A stretch of DNA of 64,000 nt, taken from Amoebophrya sp. A120. Lineage: Eukaryota > Sar > Dinophyceae > Syndiniales > Amoebophryaceae. A program made the position numbers and the translations under genes. Within the stretch, counting starts at the first letter, position 1. Each line of letters opens with the position of its first letter. The notes beneath the pieces were generated by a model. The model searched no databases and was not told the origin of the DNA. It saw nothing but the letters and a program-made list of their open reading frames with translations. The DNA lies in the NCBI GenBank assembly GCA_905178155.1, contig CAJINV010000014.1, positions 1,505,984 through 1,569,983 on the forward strand. Reading direction: 5' to 3'. Shown here piece by piece: positions 23,401-33,980 of this stretch.

Positions 23401-23472
23401 CAGTCTGAGGAGGAGGATCTTCGGGCCGGTACTTCTACTTCCACAGCGAGGACTACAACGGGAGTGGATTGA
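20442..23472 (+). CDS. STIMATE/TMEM110-like multipass membrane protein
   Basis: Exons 20442-20679, 21035-21111, 21358-21555, 21723-21765, 21920-22128 and 22243-23472 total 1995 nt, or 664 aa. The family core shows as a first membrane segment (WWLQVLLLVVCFVSLIYKRF), then QGVAACVVHGLNIALSKLF, the signature DACNWYWLNLMLDCTLGVL, then RIGDYGDP...YQLIIIFSKIVVLIF and LGIFTPYPRAKLVFVMVICP followed by WVTDNFLQFYND. STIMATE-type proteins act at ER-plasma membrane junctions in calcium entry in animals, and fungi have vacuolar relatives; the role here is unknown. Residues beyond about 280 are a long Ser/Thr/Gly-rich tail absent from animal homologues. Intron 21112-21357 is GT-AG; the other four are introners. 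The ATG at 20442 follows GGCCGCC. Confidence 0.8.
20680..21029 (-). mobile_element. introner, family F in reverse orientation, in STIMATE-like gene
   Basis: Left end TATCCACAGTAAATTTTCC and right end GGAAATTTGTATTGCATA are the family F ends flipped. Target duplication TTTTG at 20675-20679 and 21030-21034. Longer than its relatives because an internal segment is bracketed by CATGACAAAAATGGGCC twice, about 195 bp apart. The join reads C F V S L I Y. Confidence 0.9.
21556..21717 (+). mobile_element. introner, family E, in STIMATE-like gene
   Basis: Inverted termini TATGCAATGCAAAAGTATCG and CGATACTTTTGCACAGGATA. Target duplication CGCTC at 21551-21555 and 21718-21722. The join gives GCG CTC TAC TGC. 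No GT or AG boundary is possible. Confidence 0.93.
21766..21914 (+). mobile_element. introner, family E, in STIMATE-like gene
   Basis: Termini TATGAAATGCAAAAGCATCG and CGATACTTTTGCACAGGATA. Imperfect duplication GGAAT/GGAAC. Only 43 nt of exon separate it from the previous element of the same family. Confidence 0.9.
22129..22237. mobile_element. introner, family A, in STIMATE-like gene
   Basis: Termini TATCCAGGAAAAAACACCC and GGGTGCTTTTTCGTGGATA. Target duplication TGATT at 22124-22128 and 22238-22242. The join reads GTG ATT TGC CCC inside a membrane segment. Confidence 0.92.
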
Positions 23473-24139
23473 CGCGAGAACCACACGAGAGGGGCTGCGT
23501 GAAAATCCCCTTCTGTGATGAAGGTTGTCGTAGCGTGCCTACTACTATTCGGAAATTCGAACAGTGCTTGTTTTATTCTCTCTCATGATGTTCAACACGT
23601 ACATGATGTCTTGGCTTGACTTGCTCTTGCGCGTATTAAAACAGCTAGAACTTAAGCAGCGTCTGTAGCTGCAGCTTCCTGTCCTGTTTTTTCGGGCAGG
23701 CACCATTGTAAATGCATGAACGTCCACCAGACAAGAAGCACTGGATCTTGCATCACTGCAGAAGGTGCAGGGTGCAGCAAAATAGATTGCATGTTCTTCT
23801 GTGGCCTAAAAATGAAGACCAATCTCACGTCGTCTACCCACAGCTTCAATCTGTATCCGCAACTGGTGCTTGTCGCAACTTCACATCTTGTAAAGATGCT
23901 GCGGGCACCAGGGGCAGCATCGCATCGTTCTAAAGTAAGCTACAACTTGAACTTGCCAGCACGCAATTGAATCAATCGTTGCCGTTGAGTGTGGTCGGGA
24001 TCTTCATTTTTCAGTTTATGGAGCGCAGGAATGTACTGTAGCCTGTACAACCTGTACAACCACGACAGAGGAGCATTAGAGCATCACTACAGTTTGGTAC
24101 AACTACACATCATCAAAAAACGTTCAGCACGAGTCCAAG
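23473..24139. other. intergenic
   Basis: No supported gene. It holds the 3' flank of the STIMATE-like gene and the leader of the CC2D2A homologue. No terminator or promoter motif can be named. Confidence 0.4.
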
Positions 24140-27100
24140 ATGGGCAAGGATAAGAAGAAGAAGGACAAAAAAGAGAAAAAGGAAAAAAAGGAGAAAAAAG
24201 ACAAAAGTGATGACAAAAAGGCCGATGCCGGCGCGGATTCTGCCGAGCCTAAGGAAGCCAAAAAGGACGCCGAGGATGCGAAGTCGGAGGCCGCTAGCGA
24301 TGCCGGCAGCGCAGCCAGCAAGAAATCAACGAAAAAGGCCGCGCCGAAGAAAAAACTCACTGCGAAAAAGAAGAAGCAGACCCTTTTGCTTTTGAAGGCG
24401 CAGCAGAAACGGGTGCAGGAAGTGCAGGACTTGTTGGACCAGGTGACGAAAGACCTGGATGCCGCGGAGAAAGTATGGCGCTCTCAAACGTTAGGTTACA
24501 CTCTCAACTGTTACATGATTTGTCATGCAAAACGAGCATCAACATCCACACAATTAAGCTAGGATAGTCACAAGACGAGTGCCTAGGATTGTCACAAGGG
24601 CAGGAAGCGAAACAGGACGAAGGAGGTACTGGGGTACAGGGCGGTCGGGCGCACGAGGAGGGCAAAGCTGGGGAGGCCGGGGGCCAAGAAGCTCCTGACA
24701 GGCAGAGTGTGAGTCAGGCTGTAGACACCCAGAAAGATCCGAAAACTAATTGCGGGACCGCAGTCGTTGATCCATTGCGCAAGTTCCACATGGGAACCGA
24801 CTGCCTCGCGTTATGCCGCGAGCTTGGTAAGGATTTGGGGAAGTCAAAGAATAATGGCGCTAAGGCCCCAGCGTCGGCCGACCGGACCTGTAGAGGAAGT
24901 GAGGCTGCTGGCGCCCCCCAAGTAGGGCACGCGGCTTCCTCGTCCTCCTCGATAGCGCACAAAAGGTACGACCAGCTCACGAGAAGCGAGCGCAAAAGGT
25001 TTCAGGTGGGGAGCCCAAGAGGCACAGGGAGCAGCTCGAACGAGCTGGCAAGAGGGAGCGCTAGCGCAAGTGCGGACAGAGACCAAGAGCGAGAGGCGGA
25101 CGCAACAGTGCGCGGGGATGCCACTGCATTAGGGGAAGAGGGAGGACAGGCAGTCAGCGCCCGGCGCGCTGATCCCAGCAGTGGGCCGAGAAGTCACAGC
25201 CGGGACATCAAGCAGGGAGTTGCCGAAGCGGCCCCCCCTCTCGCAAAGGAGTTTGGCACGAGGCAGCTGCCAGCGCAACAGGAAGCGCAAAAGAACAAGG
25301 GGGCGGCGGCTTCTGTCGAGCAGACGCAGGGCCCTGCAGAACCGGCAAAGCAGGCGAAACCCTTTGGGGAGCCCTTCGGGGTAGGGGTGGGAAAGTTCCA
25401 GAGGCTCCTGGATGTCGTCCATCTGATGGAGCCAGCCCACAGCGCGGATCAACAAGAAACGAGGGGGGACAGGCTGGAGTGCGAACAGCTTTCACCCAGG
25501 AGTTGGGGTGAGATGTTGCGTAGGGTTACAGGCAGGAAGAAGGGGGATTTCGAGTAGAGTAAATACTCGGCGTCCAGCTGCGTCAGTGCCTGCGCTAGGC
25601 AAGAGCAACACTCTGAACCACTGAAATTCGACACATTCAAATTGCAACACTCAGACTTTCCTTTTCTCGATGAGCAGACTGCAAAACAAGAAAAAAAAAA
25701 CAAAAGCAGAAGTGTAACATTAGCGGGCGCTTTAGCTCCTGCTCTTCGCTGCCTAGGCAGTCGAGTTCGCCTCAGTCGCGAGACCGTATTTGTGTTCGGC
25801 GGACGATACAGCGCCTGCTGATCATGTCGCGTTCTGCAACAGAAGCAAAGCGGTGGCAACAAGAATGAACATCGAAGGGCACCGGGTCACTACGTATGAA
25901 GGGGATTGCCGGTCACCCTTAAGTGGTAAGCTCCGAGACGAATCCGGTTTACGATCCCAGTCCCCCCTCCCACCCTTTGCTTCTGTTGCAGAACAAGGCT
26001 GCACTATGACTGCCATGCACAAACTAAGCCTTTAAGTTGTCGCTGTGCCCCAGGAGGGTTGCCGGTCAGCAGCGACAAACAACTGGTCGATGGTTTGACA
26101 ACTGTGGTCCGTGCAATTGCCCTGCTCGCCCGTGCCGCAGGTAAGGCACAAACGGTCCAGCCTCCCCTGTCTGGGCGGGGTTGCGGCTTAGGGGAGAGTC
26201 TCGCCCCTTAACCCAAAGGGGTACGTCGTCTCTTCCGTGAGAACAAAAACGTAAGGCGTAAAATGGGTCGGGTCCTGGATCGTTCTGTATGTTGGGCTGT
26301 CGCGCCCGGCTTGCTGGCCGGGCTGTGCCGATCAGGTGTGGTGGGTTGCTCCCGACTGGTTGGTACTTTTCTTGGGGCGACTTGCCGTGGTAGCGCTCGG
26401 CTTTTGTATGATGAGGTCGCCGAAAGTGCTCCCTCGCCCACCCCCCGGGGAGGGGATCCTTGACCTGTGGCGCCGGGAGCGGGTGTCCACTACATGACGA
26501 TGATGATGAAGCTACTTCGCATGACAAATTTTGGAAAGGCTAAACAGCCCCTAAATCTGTGCGGAATTTGTAATGCTACAAATGCAACCTCCCTTCTTTG
26601 ACTTTTGCCATTCTTGGATTACAAATTCATGTGACAGTTGAGAGTGTAACGTTTGAGAACGCCATAGAAAGCCGCAGATAAGGCGTTCCAAGTCGCCTCG
26701 GGTGGGAACACGGATGATTTGCGGGCGGACGTCCAGAAGGCGACCAAAGAAGCGGACTGGAAGCTGTCGCAGACGAGAAGGTCGAAGCGGGCGGTGGAAG
26801 CGCAGCTGAAGAAGGAAAAGGAGGAGCTCCAGAAACTGGCGGACAAAATTCGTGGGGGGAAAACGACCGCGGACAAACCCGAGCCGGAGAAAACGCAGTA
26901 CGACAAGGCGCTTGGGGATCTGGGGGACGATCGGCCGGTGTGGTCGGTGCCGCGGAACGCGAGCAAAAAGATGGGCGGACTGAACACGCCGGTCGTGGCG
27001 TTGGACCCGCGGGGGTTCCGCATCGTGCACAACGAAGTAGACCACAAGCACGGTACGGACGACGACTTCACCGAGTTCCCGAAACGACAAGCGCTGTTCA

Positions 27101-30100
27101 ACATGTCGGGACTGCAGGAGATGCGGTTTCAGGTCCGGCAGATGCGGTTGGCGAAACGGCTGGCAGCCGGGGACCCCGACGTGTTCCCCCGCGAATTTAC
27201 GTTCAAACTTACCATCGTTCGGGTGGAGAACATGACGGACAACGAACACTCGGTTTTCATCGCCGGTACCACCGCCCACAACTTGGCTCGCGCGGACCCC
27301 ACCGCCGCGCACTTCTATGAGGACAAGTACAACTACAGCGACCCGATCCCGCTGTTGAAGTTCCAAAAAGTGAAGCTCGCGAAGGAAAACGAGTTCTATT
27401 CGAAGCGCGTGGAGGGGAGCTACATCTTCCTGAAAGACATCGAACTGCGGCTAGACGCCTGGAGTCCCAGCTTGTACAAGATGAACGACTTCCTCGGGAC
27501 GGCGACGCGGAAGCTGTACGACCTGGCAAACGGAGAACTCTCCACCTACATGACCGTGACGCAGCCGATCTTGAACGACATGGAGGACCCGGATTCGATG
27601 CCCGCGGCGAACAAGGAGATTGACCGACCGGCGGAGGTGATGCGGGTGGGGCTTTGTTGCATCATGCAGGAGATGTACTACTTCGAAATCAGCTTCGCGG
27701 GGTTGCACTTTCTACCCAGAATCGTGAAACAGTTCGCGGACCCGAGCGAGCTGAGGCTCCGGATTTCCGCCCCCTGCGACATGTACGGCAATGTCGAGTA
27801 CTTCACGTCGGACTTTGGCAACGCGGATTACACGTTCGAGGACGGGGGTACCTTTCTGTACGAGGGAACCCGAACCTCGTTTCAATCGGAGTACGTGGAA
27901 ATTAGCATCATTTCCGGGATGCGGACCAAGGGCGCGGGCATCATCCCCCTCGCCGGGACGGACCTGAACTCTTCTGTTCGCGCCGTGGTGAAGGCGGTAG
28001 ATTTTCGCGAGAAGTCCTACTTTCTCGGGGTCTTGACCGGTTTTGTCGCCGTGAAAACGCGGTCGAAGCTCCTGCCCCCGGGGATCGAGGAGGACCTGAC
28101 CGACCCGACCATCCCGCGGCCCATGCAACCGCTGCAGCGCAGTTTGATCTTGACCCTGGACCCGAAGATGCAGTACCTGCTCGTGGAGGTGTACTCCGCG
28201 GACGGGTTGCCGGTCGCGGATCCGGACTCGCGCATCTCCAACCCCATCGTGCGGTGCAGCTACGTATCAAATGCAAATATGTCTGGGCGGTCCTCTGGAA
28301 ACCTGTGATGCTGATTTGCTGCTGGTTGCAACGCTTGCCATGGCAGCCACGCATGACAATTTTTTGAAACGCCTTCCGATGTCTAGCACGCATTACAAAT
28401 TACGCTTTCGCAACATAACAAAGGAAGCGGCTCTTCTGCTGCTCACGCAACACAGATTTTCTAGGAATGCAAGACACGCATTACAAGTTCCACGTTTCCA
28501 GACCCAGACGTATTTGCAGTTGATACTCCGACGGGATCGTGCTGGAAACCTCGGTTGCGAAAGACACAACCCGACCGGTGTACAACCAGTACCTGCACTT
28601 TCCGGTCCGCTACGCAAATCCCGCGGTGCGCACGGATCCGAAGCTCCAAGACAAGATCCTCCCGGTGGACATCATCAAGCGGGGAAATTTAGAAATCGAA
28701 GTCTGGCACCACAACGGCGTGACCACGTCGGAGCTCCTCGGGCGGGTCGAGATCGACCCGCATTTGATCATGCAGTACGGCGTTGTGAAGCCCCGCGCGG
28801 TCGCGGACCCGTCGGCGCAGGCCCGGCAGTCTTCCGGCGGGGTGGGCATGGACGGCGAGGAGCCGGAGGAAAGTATGGAGGAGTCTGTGGATTCGGACTA
28901 TTCCCTGAAAATTAACATCCCCATCCAATTTGTCATGCAAAACATGTAGTAAAAGCTCCGTTTGTGATGCAAAAAGTGGATGGGGATGGTTAATTTTCAG
29001 GGAATACGATCGCCGACAGCGACGCCCAGGCGGATTCCGCGGATGCCAAGCGGCAGAAGGACTTGCGGACGCAGCAGGCGGTATGGCGTTCTCAACTGTT
29101 ACATTCTCGACTGTTACGATGAATTTGCGATGCAAGAATGGCAAAAGTGATAGGGGGACTCTTGCGCGTCTTGCATGACAGATTTGGCACCGATTGTCAG
29201 CCTGTTTGGCCCTCTGAGAATTTGTCATGCGAAGCAGCTTGATGGTGTCGATTCTGAAGGCAATTTTGCATGACAAATCGCGTAACAGTTGAGAGTGTAA
29301 CGCTTGAGAACGCCATAGGCGGGGATCTTGACGTTTGGGATTCACCCCGACCTGATCAAACAGCAGAAGGTGCGGGTGTACTAGGAAAGCCTCAGAATGG
29401 AAATTCTCAAAGTGGAAATGATTTGTGATGCATGAAATGCGACACCAAAAAGGCTGTATTGCAGAGAACGCAATGGAGGCCGACTATTGTGCTTCTACGG
29501 CTTCAGAATTGAGCTGCTGATTAGCACGAGAGAAGGGCACCCCTTTGCCTAACTAGCATGACAGACACGTTTTGAGTGCCCGGGAAATTTGTCATGCGCC
29601 GACTAGAAATGGTGCTTCGACTGGAGTTGTTTTTTTGCATTACAAATCATTTACATTTCCACTTTGAGGATTTCCAACCTGAGGCTTTCATATCTACCAG
29701 GCGCGGAAGGAAACCCTCACTGGCGGGTGGATCTACACGAGCGCGCGGAGTTCCATCATATCCACAGAAAAAAACCCATTTACATCCATTTTTTGCATGA
29801 CAAATAGTGGATTTGGTACGTGTTTTGCATGACAAGAAATTGGATGTGGATGGGCATGGGTTTTTCTCTGTGGATGCATCACCTTCGACGCCTACTTCAT
29901 TCCCGACTTCTATGGAAGCGTCAGGTTTGAAATCGCCAAAGTTGAAATAATTAATTTGTGATGCATAAAATGCATAGCGCGAAATACGTGTGTTGCAGAG
30001 CAGGCAAGGGTGGCCGATTGTAAGCCTGTTTGGGGTTAGAGCTCGAGCTGTTGCAGTAGCATTAGAAAAACAGCCATCTTTGCCTAAACAGCATGACAAA

Positions 30101-32632
30101 CAACTCGATTTAGGCATCGCCAAAATTTGTCATGCGCCACTTGGAAACTGGGTTCCAACTGGCATCCATTTTATGCATCGCAAACTATTTCAACTTTGAC
30201 GATTTCAATCCTGATAGGTCCATAACTTCGCCCCGGATTTTGTCGTTCCGAGCCAGCCCGCGGAACCGTCTTCCGCGCCGGCGGCGGTGGACGCGCGCCT
30301 GAAGATGGTCGACGATTGGAACGAATTTTTCGACACCTTCAACCTGGCCTACACCTACTGGTTTATCGACGCCATTCCGCCACGCAAGCGAAGGTTTATC
30401 TGCACCACCGAGGCCATCAGCAGCGGGAACCTGGTCGGGGCGGCGGGCGGGGAGGCGCAAGCCGCCTTGAACCAAGCCCGGCAGGACGTCATGCTGCTGC
30501 CCAGTCTGATCCGCCACACCGTCCTGCCGGACGGCTTTCGGTACCAGGCGTATGTGCTGCACTGGCTCGCCTGCATTCCGTTCACCGTGTCGCAAAAACA
30601 ACACCAGACCCACTTCCTGGACCGGTGGCTCCCCGTGCAGCAGGTTTTACATGGAAAAAAGGGCTCCGTGCAGGACCACTGCGCTTTATTGTGCTCGATC
30701 TTGACCAGCCTGGGCGCCGACGCCTACGTCTGCAAGGGCACCGTGATATGGAATTAGTACAACAAGCTTGATGTTCATCCGACGTCTGTACACGGCGTAC
30801 AGATTCTTGCGTCACATCAAATTTCATCGACGAGTAGAGAACGCAGCTACTTTTCATGCGAAATAGGATGCAAGGAGAATCTTGTCATGCAGAAACCGCA
30901 CATGTACTTCTTATGTCTACGCGCCATCAAATGTACTGTGCATAAGCTCGGAACCCAGAGTTCGACCGGGGCGTGCCCAAGTACGCCGAGGAGCGGCTAC
31001 GGCTGGCGAGGCAAATTGTGTACCGAGAGCACTGCTGGGTCATGACGCGGGAGAAGTCGGGCACCGTGGTGTTCTGGGAAACCACGCAGGCCATCACCTT
31101 CCAATTGAAGAGGCGGTGGACGGGGAAGGCGATGGAGTCGGAGCACCAGTACCGCAAGCTCGTCGCCAATCAACAGGCGAAGAATGCGAAGTGGAAGAAC
31201 AAGGAGGACGACGAGAGAAAGGCGGACTCCTACGTTTTTTGGGACCTGTTGGCGCGCCGGAGGGACGCGCTCACTCGGCTGAAGGACCTGAAAAAGCTGC
31301 CGATCGTTCCCATGGCCGAGATGGGGAGCCAGAGCAACATGGTCGCCTTGCCCTATTACAGTATCGAAATCGTGTTTAACAAGGACAATGTGTGGGGCAA
31401 CCTGCGCAACCACGACCCGGCGTGGATTCGCTACGACCTCGACGATGACCACCAGTGGAAACCGCTCATGGAGATCGACGGTACGGAAAAGTGGTTGTTG
31501 CAGCGGAACGACTCCAAGTCGCTGGTGATTGGGCCTTCCTTCCGGGTCGTCGATAGCGAGCAGCAAATTTTGAAAATCCAGGCCGACGTGGAAGAGGCCA
31601 TCCGGTTCGCCCGGCTGCGCATCGGGCTGCAGACGAAAGTGTTCCGGAGCGCGATCCTCGGGGAGGTGCTATCCGAATTCCTGGACAACATGGAAAAACA
31701 GTGCCTGCTCGACTATCCACGAGTAAACGATTTCCCGCACAGGTATGTAAAGAAACAGACTTTATGCAAGTGTGGTCTCTGCAGCATCACAAAAAGAAAA
31801 TTGGCCTGCTGACCCTAGTCAGCATGACGAGTGCAGCTACACTGGTGTTGTTCTAAGTTCTGGCAAATAAATTTGTGATGAATTTTGTTCTCGAAACTGC
31901 GAGAAATCGAAATTTGAACTGCATATCAACCCATCGCACTGCACGAACATTGACGGCGCGGCCAAGTGTTTGCGAAAAGGCTCCTACGCCTGGGATGGGT
32001 CTCTGCTGACGACCAATATTGCCGCGGAGAAGTATCGCAAAAAAGCGAAAAAGCAGTGGCAGAAGTGGTGGGACAAGTACCGAGACATGGATATTCGGGT
32101 GGCGGGCGTGCCCATCCCGTATGCAATGTAAATTTCCCGTACATGATGTACAAAATGCATGACAAATTTCGCTAACTTGCAGTGCCCAACTTGTCATGCT
32201 AGACTAGGACTGAAGGCAAGTTTTGTCATGCAGAGACTGCATTTGTACGTGTGCGGGAAATTTACTGTGGATATCCCGGAGTCCACCACCTTCGAGGGTG
32301 TGCCGTTCCACCTGAGCACCATGGAGCTGCGTGAGATTCGGGCGTACATCTCCAGCAGCAAGGACGCGCGGCGCCTGTTCATGGTCGAGGAAGAGACTTC
32401 GGAGTACGTCGTGCAGGTGAACATCTACCCCTTGCAGCACGAAATCGGGTCGGTGTGGATTTTTCTCGGGCGCATGACCCGCATGACGGACGCCGAGGTG
32501 GCCGTCGCGGCGGCGGCCCAAGAGCGAACGATCGACGGCGCAAAGCGCGAGAAAAAGGAACGCGACGAACTAAAGTCAGCGGTCATGCGGGACCTCCTCG
32601 GCGGCCCGGAAAAGAAACAGGTGTTCGGGTAA
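24140..32632 (+). CDS. CC2D2A: CC2D2A homologue (ciliary transition-zone protein)
   Basis: Exons 24140-24473, 26672-28264, 28531-28898, 29012-29081, 29323-29381, 29698-29758, 29882-29910, 30230-30746, 30950-31743, 31931-32119 and 32279-32632 total 4368 nt, or 1455 aa; from memory human CC2D2A is about 1620. In order: Lys-rich start, coiled coil, a first C2-like region from about residue 284, a second C2 near 600-690 (LILTLDPKMQYLLVEVYSAD), a transglutaminase-like fold near 860-1250 with GKKGSVQDHCALLCSILTSLG, then the typical end with VPFHLSTMELREIRAYI and QHEIGSVWIFLGRM. CC2D2A organises the MKS module of the transition zone, implying flagellated cells. All ten introns are introner-type. The whole frame reopens when element plus 5 nt is removed each time. 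Confidence 0.88.
24562..26508 (+). mobile_element. retroposon-like insert nested in an introner
   Basis: Comparison with the intact family C introner shows 1.95 kb of extra DNA flanked by AAGCTA at 24556-24561 and 26509-26514, a likely target duplication. It starts with two tandem CTAGGAT(A/T)GTCACAAG units, carries a long frame, then GC-rich stem-like DNA, and ends in a short ATG/GAT repeat. Simple-repeat 3' ends and short duplications fit a non-LTR retroposon, but no reverse transcriptase is present, so it would be non-autonomous or truncated. Confidence 0.65.
24589..25557 (+). CDS. open frame of the nested insert, unknown
   Basis: A frame of about 322 codons without stops, rich in Ala, Gly, Lys, Glu and Gln. 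The first in-frame ATG is at about 24790, so the start is uncertain. Motifs seen: RKFHMGTDCLALCRELGKDL and KRYDQLTRSERKRFQV. No known fold recognised; an ORF1- or gag-like RNA-binding protein of the element is one possibility. Its composition is unlike the CC2D2A exons around it. Confidence 0.35.
   Translation: MSQGQEAKQDEGGTGVQGGRAHEEGKAGEAGGQEAPDRQSVSQAVDTQKDPKTNCGTAVVDPLRKFHMGTDCLALCRELGKDLGKSKNNGAKAPASADRTCRGSEAAGAPQVGHAASSSSSIAHKRYDQLTRSERKRFQVGSPRGTGSSSNELARGSASASADRDQEREADATVRGDATALGEEGGQAVSARRADPSSGPRSHSRDIKQGVAEAAPPLAKEFGTRQLPAQQEAQKNKGAAASVEQTQGPAEPAKQAKPFGEPFGVGVGKFQRLLDVVHLMEPAHSADQQETRGDRLECEQLSPRSWGEMLRRVTGRKKGDFE
28265..28525. mobile_element. introner, family B, in CC2D2A
   Basis: Termini TATCAAATGCAAATATGTCT and CCAGACGTATTTGCAGTTGATA. 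Duplication CTACG/CTCCG, four of five matching. It falls inside the second C2 domain; the join reads AGC TAC GAC GGG. Confidence 0.87.
28899..29006. mobile_element. introner, family A variant, in CC2D2A
   Basis: Perfect inverted termini TATTCCCTGAAAATTAAC and GTTAATTTTCAGGGAATA, then CCCATCCA/TGGATGGG as in family A. Duplication degraded (CGGAC/CGATC). The join reads TCG GAC GCC GAC. Confidence 0.87.
29082..29317 (+). mobile_element. introner, family C, in CC2D2A
   Basis: Termini TATGGCGTTCTCAACTG and GCTTGAGAACGCCATA. Perfect duplication GGCGG at 29077-29081 and 29318-29322. Three core motifs related to GCATGACAAA. This is the uninterrupted reference copy for the element at 24474. Confidence 0.92.
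29382..29692. mobile_element. introner, family D, in CC2D2A
   Basis: Inverted termini TAGGAAAGCCTCAG and CTGAGGCTTTCATA with AAGTGGAAAT/ATTTCCACTT inside. Duplication TGTAC/TCTAC. The join reads GTG TAC CAG GCG. Confidence 0.87.
29759..29876. mobile_element. introner, family A, in CC2D2A
   Basis: Termini TATCCACAGAAAAAAACCC and GGGTTTTTCTCTGTGGATG. Duplication CATCA at 29754-29758 and 29877-29881. The last base of the usual GGATA end is G. The join reads TCC ATC ACC TTC. Confidence 0.88.
29911..30224. mobile_element. introner, family D, in CC2D2A
   Basis: Termini TATGGAAGCGTCAGG and CCTGATAGGTCCATA. Perfect duplication ACTTC at 29906-29910 and 30225-30229. The exon before it is only 29 nt. 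The join reads GAC TTC GCC CCG. Confidence 0.9.
30747..30944. mobile_element. degenerate introner in CC2D2A
   Basis: Starts TATGGAATTAGTAC and ends GTACTGTGCATA, with GTCATGCAGAAACCGCA inside as in family F. No duplication is recognisable (CGTGA against AGCTC), yet removing element plus 5 nt gives ACC GTG AGG AAC in frame. Confidence 0.7.
31744..31925. mobile_element. degenerate introner in CC2D2A
   Basis: Starts TATGTAAAGAAACAG and ends TTTGAACTGCATA. The flanks ACAGG and TCAAC no longer match well. Removing element plus 5 nt gives CAC AGG CCA TCG in frame. An internal AGCATGACGAG resembles the core. Confidence 0.7.
32120..32273 (+). mobile_element. introner, family F, in CC2D2A
   Basis: Termini TATGCAATGTAAATTTCCCG and CGGGAAATTTACTGTGGATA. 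Perfect duplication TCCCG at 32115-32119 and 32274-32278. The join reads ATC CCG GAG TCC. No GT or AG boundary is possible. Confidence 0.93.
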
Positions 32633-33139
32633 TAATCATCCTCATTTTTTAGTATTGAAACAACTTGCAGCCGCAGCGGCCGCTCTTGCGCAGCTTGTTC
32701 TGGCACAAGGGGACGACCGCCGTTTCTTGCAGGAGGAGCTCCTCCTATGTTCTTCGCAGGAACACGAACAGAAGCTCTCCTGTGCAGAGCAGATCCAGAT
32801 TGTTCGGTCATTCGGCTCTCCTGTGCAGCAGGTCTGATAAAGTCCTCTGCTCTCATTGATTCATCAGAACTCGGTTCTCGTAAAGCGATGAGATCATCTT
32901 GCACAGTTGATGTAAAAAGTATATCTACAATCTCGGTTTTTTTTTTGTTCTGGAGAAACATCATGGAACTTTCAACGCTATCTTTCAACATCGCCAAAGA
33001 ATTTGAACTACGGTGGTGCATCTTCACCCTGTCGATTCATCACTTTTGTTGTGCGCCAAGGCCAACCTTTGCCTTTGGACGCGATATTAAACAGTAGGCT
33101 GATCATGCTGATTTTCTTTCAGTAGTAATCTTCAGAAGA
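32633..33139. other. 3' flank of CC2D2A, no supported gene
   Basis: AT-rich, with a T-run near 32935. Short frames overlap in several phases and none looks constrained. Confidence 0.4.
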
Positions 33140-33648
33140 TCAAAACATCGCGAATGCTCGATGCTCAGGTCCAGAACAGTTCTTCCCGTAGTTTATTTTG
33201 CCCCCCCAGTAGACTTGAATATCCAATGTATCGTCGTAGTATCTACCCATATGAATTACCTCAAGTCGTTGCCTTTTCGTAGCATTGTGGTCTTTTCGTT
33301 TTGCTAATTTGGCTATAAAAAACGAAAATCTATCGTGCGGTCGCTCGTCTTCGTAGTTCCCCATGCCTGCCCTTCATCTAGAACTACTAAATTTTCCTCT
33401 TGGCCTCCGCCGCTGGCTCTTGTATTAATTGAGTAAGAACTGTATCTCTTTCTCTTCATATATCGTGTTGTTCGTCTTTTTTCGCCGCTCCATAGATACC
33501 CATCTGCCTCTACCCCGTAGCTACATGGTATAAAGTAGTTTTTTTCTGTCGCGTCCGTCGTTTATTTCATAATCGCACGAAAAATCAAAATGACGAGTCT
33601 TGTTGGCTACCATCAATTTTTTAGCACTAAATACCTTCTCGCGCTTTC
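33140..33648 (-). pseudogene. frameshifted minus-strand coding remnant, family unknown
   Basis: Read on the minus strand, three protein-like segments follow one another in different frames: KREKVFSAKKLMVANKTRHF at about 33640-33525, NYFIPCSYGVEADGYLWSGE at about 33540-33360, and RFSFFIAKLAKRKDHNATKR to LDIQVYWGGKINYGKNC at 33364-33140. The two frame changes fall at an A-run (about 33540) and a GGGG run (about 33360). This is typical of a decaying gene or of homopolymer sequencing errors. No family recognised. Confidence 0.4.
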
Positions 33649-33980
33649 TGCAGTTGAGGCGTTTTTTTCCCCCAGCTAACATGATTCACCATGCTTCATT
33701 CGGGATAGAAAATTCAAATTATACAACCTGAAGCTTGATTGTTGTGGATGCCCCGTCCTCCGCAACAGGACCGAGAGTAAAAAAGAATGTTACCTCCACT
33801 GCGGTGCCGGGGCCTGTTGACCGCAAGCAGGAGTTGGCAACAACAATAAGAATAACTGATACCACCCGAACAAAGGAAGTAGAGCAGGTAGACCACGAAA
33901 TGGCGAGCATCATGATCCAAGGCAGCTGCACCGAGTACGAGTAGGAGCAGACAATCACAATTTGTCCTGAACTAATAAAC
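33649..33980. other. leader of the DabA-DabB-like gene
   Basis: No supported gene; a 69-codon plus-strand frame at 33735-33944 is probably chance. Presumably contains the promoter and 5' UTR of the next gene. Confidence 0.4.

Larger units (their letters stand above)
24474..26666 (-). mobile_element. introner, family C, carrying a nested insertion
   Basis: Termini TATGGCGCTCTCAAACG and CGTTTGAGAACGCCATA. Target duplication GAAAG at 24469-24473 and 26667-26671. It aligns with the reverse complement of the family C copy at 29082 on both sides of a 1.95-kb insert (24562-26508), so the original introner was about 240 bp. The join reads GAG AAA GCC GCA. Confidence 0.9.

Noticed and set aside
25790-26500. 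Possible self-cleaving ribozyme or tRNA-derived segment in the nested insert
   Set aside because: Stem-like GC-rich text is present, but I could not place a hammerhead core, a tRNA B box or a complete fold.
26551-27366. 271-codon minus-strand frame in CC2D2A exon 2
   Set aside because: Antisense of a well-supported exon and rich in Arg and Val as expected for a shadow.
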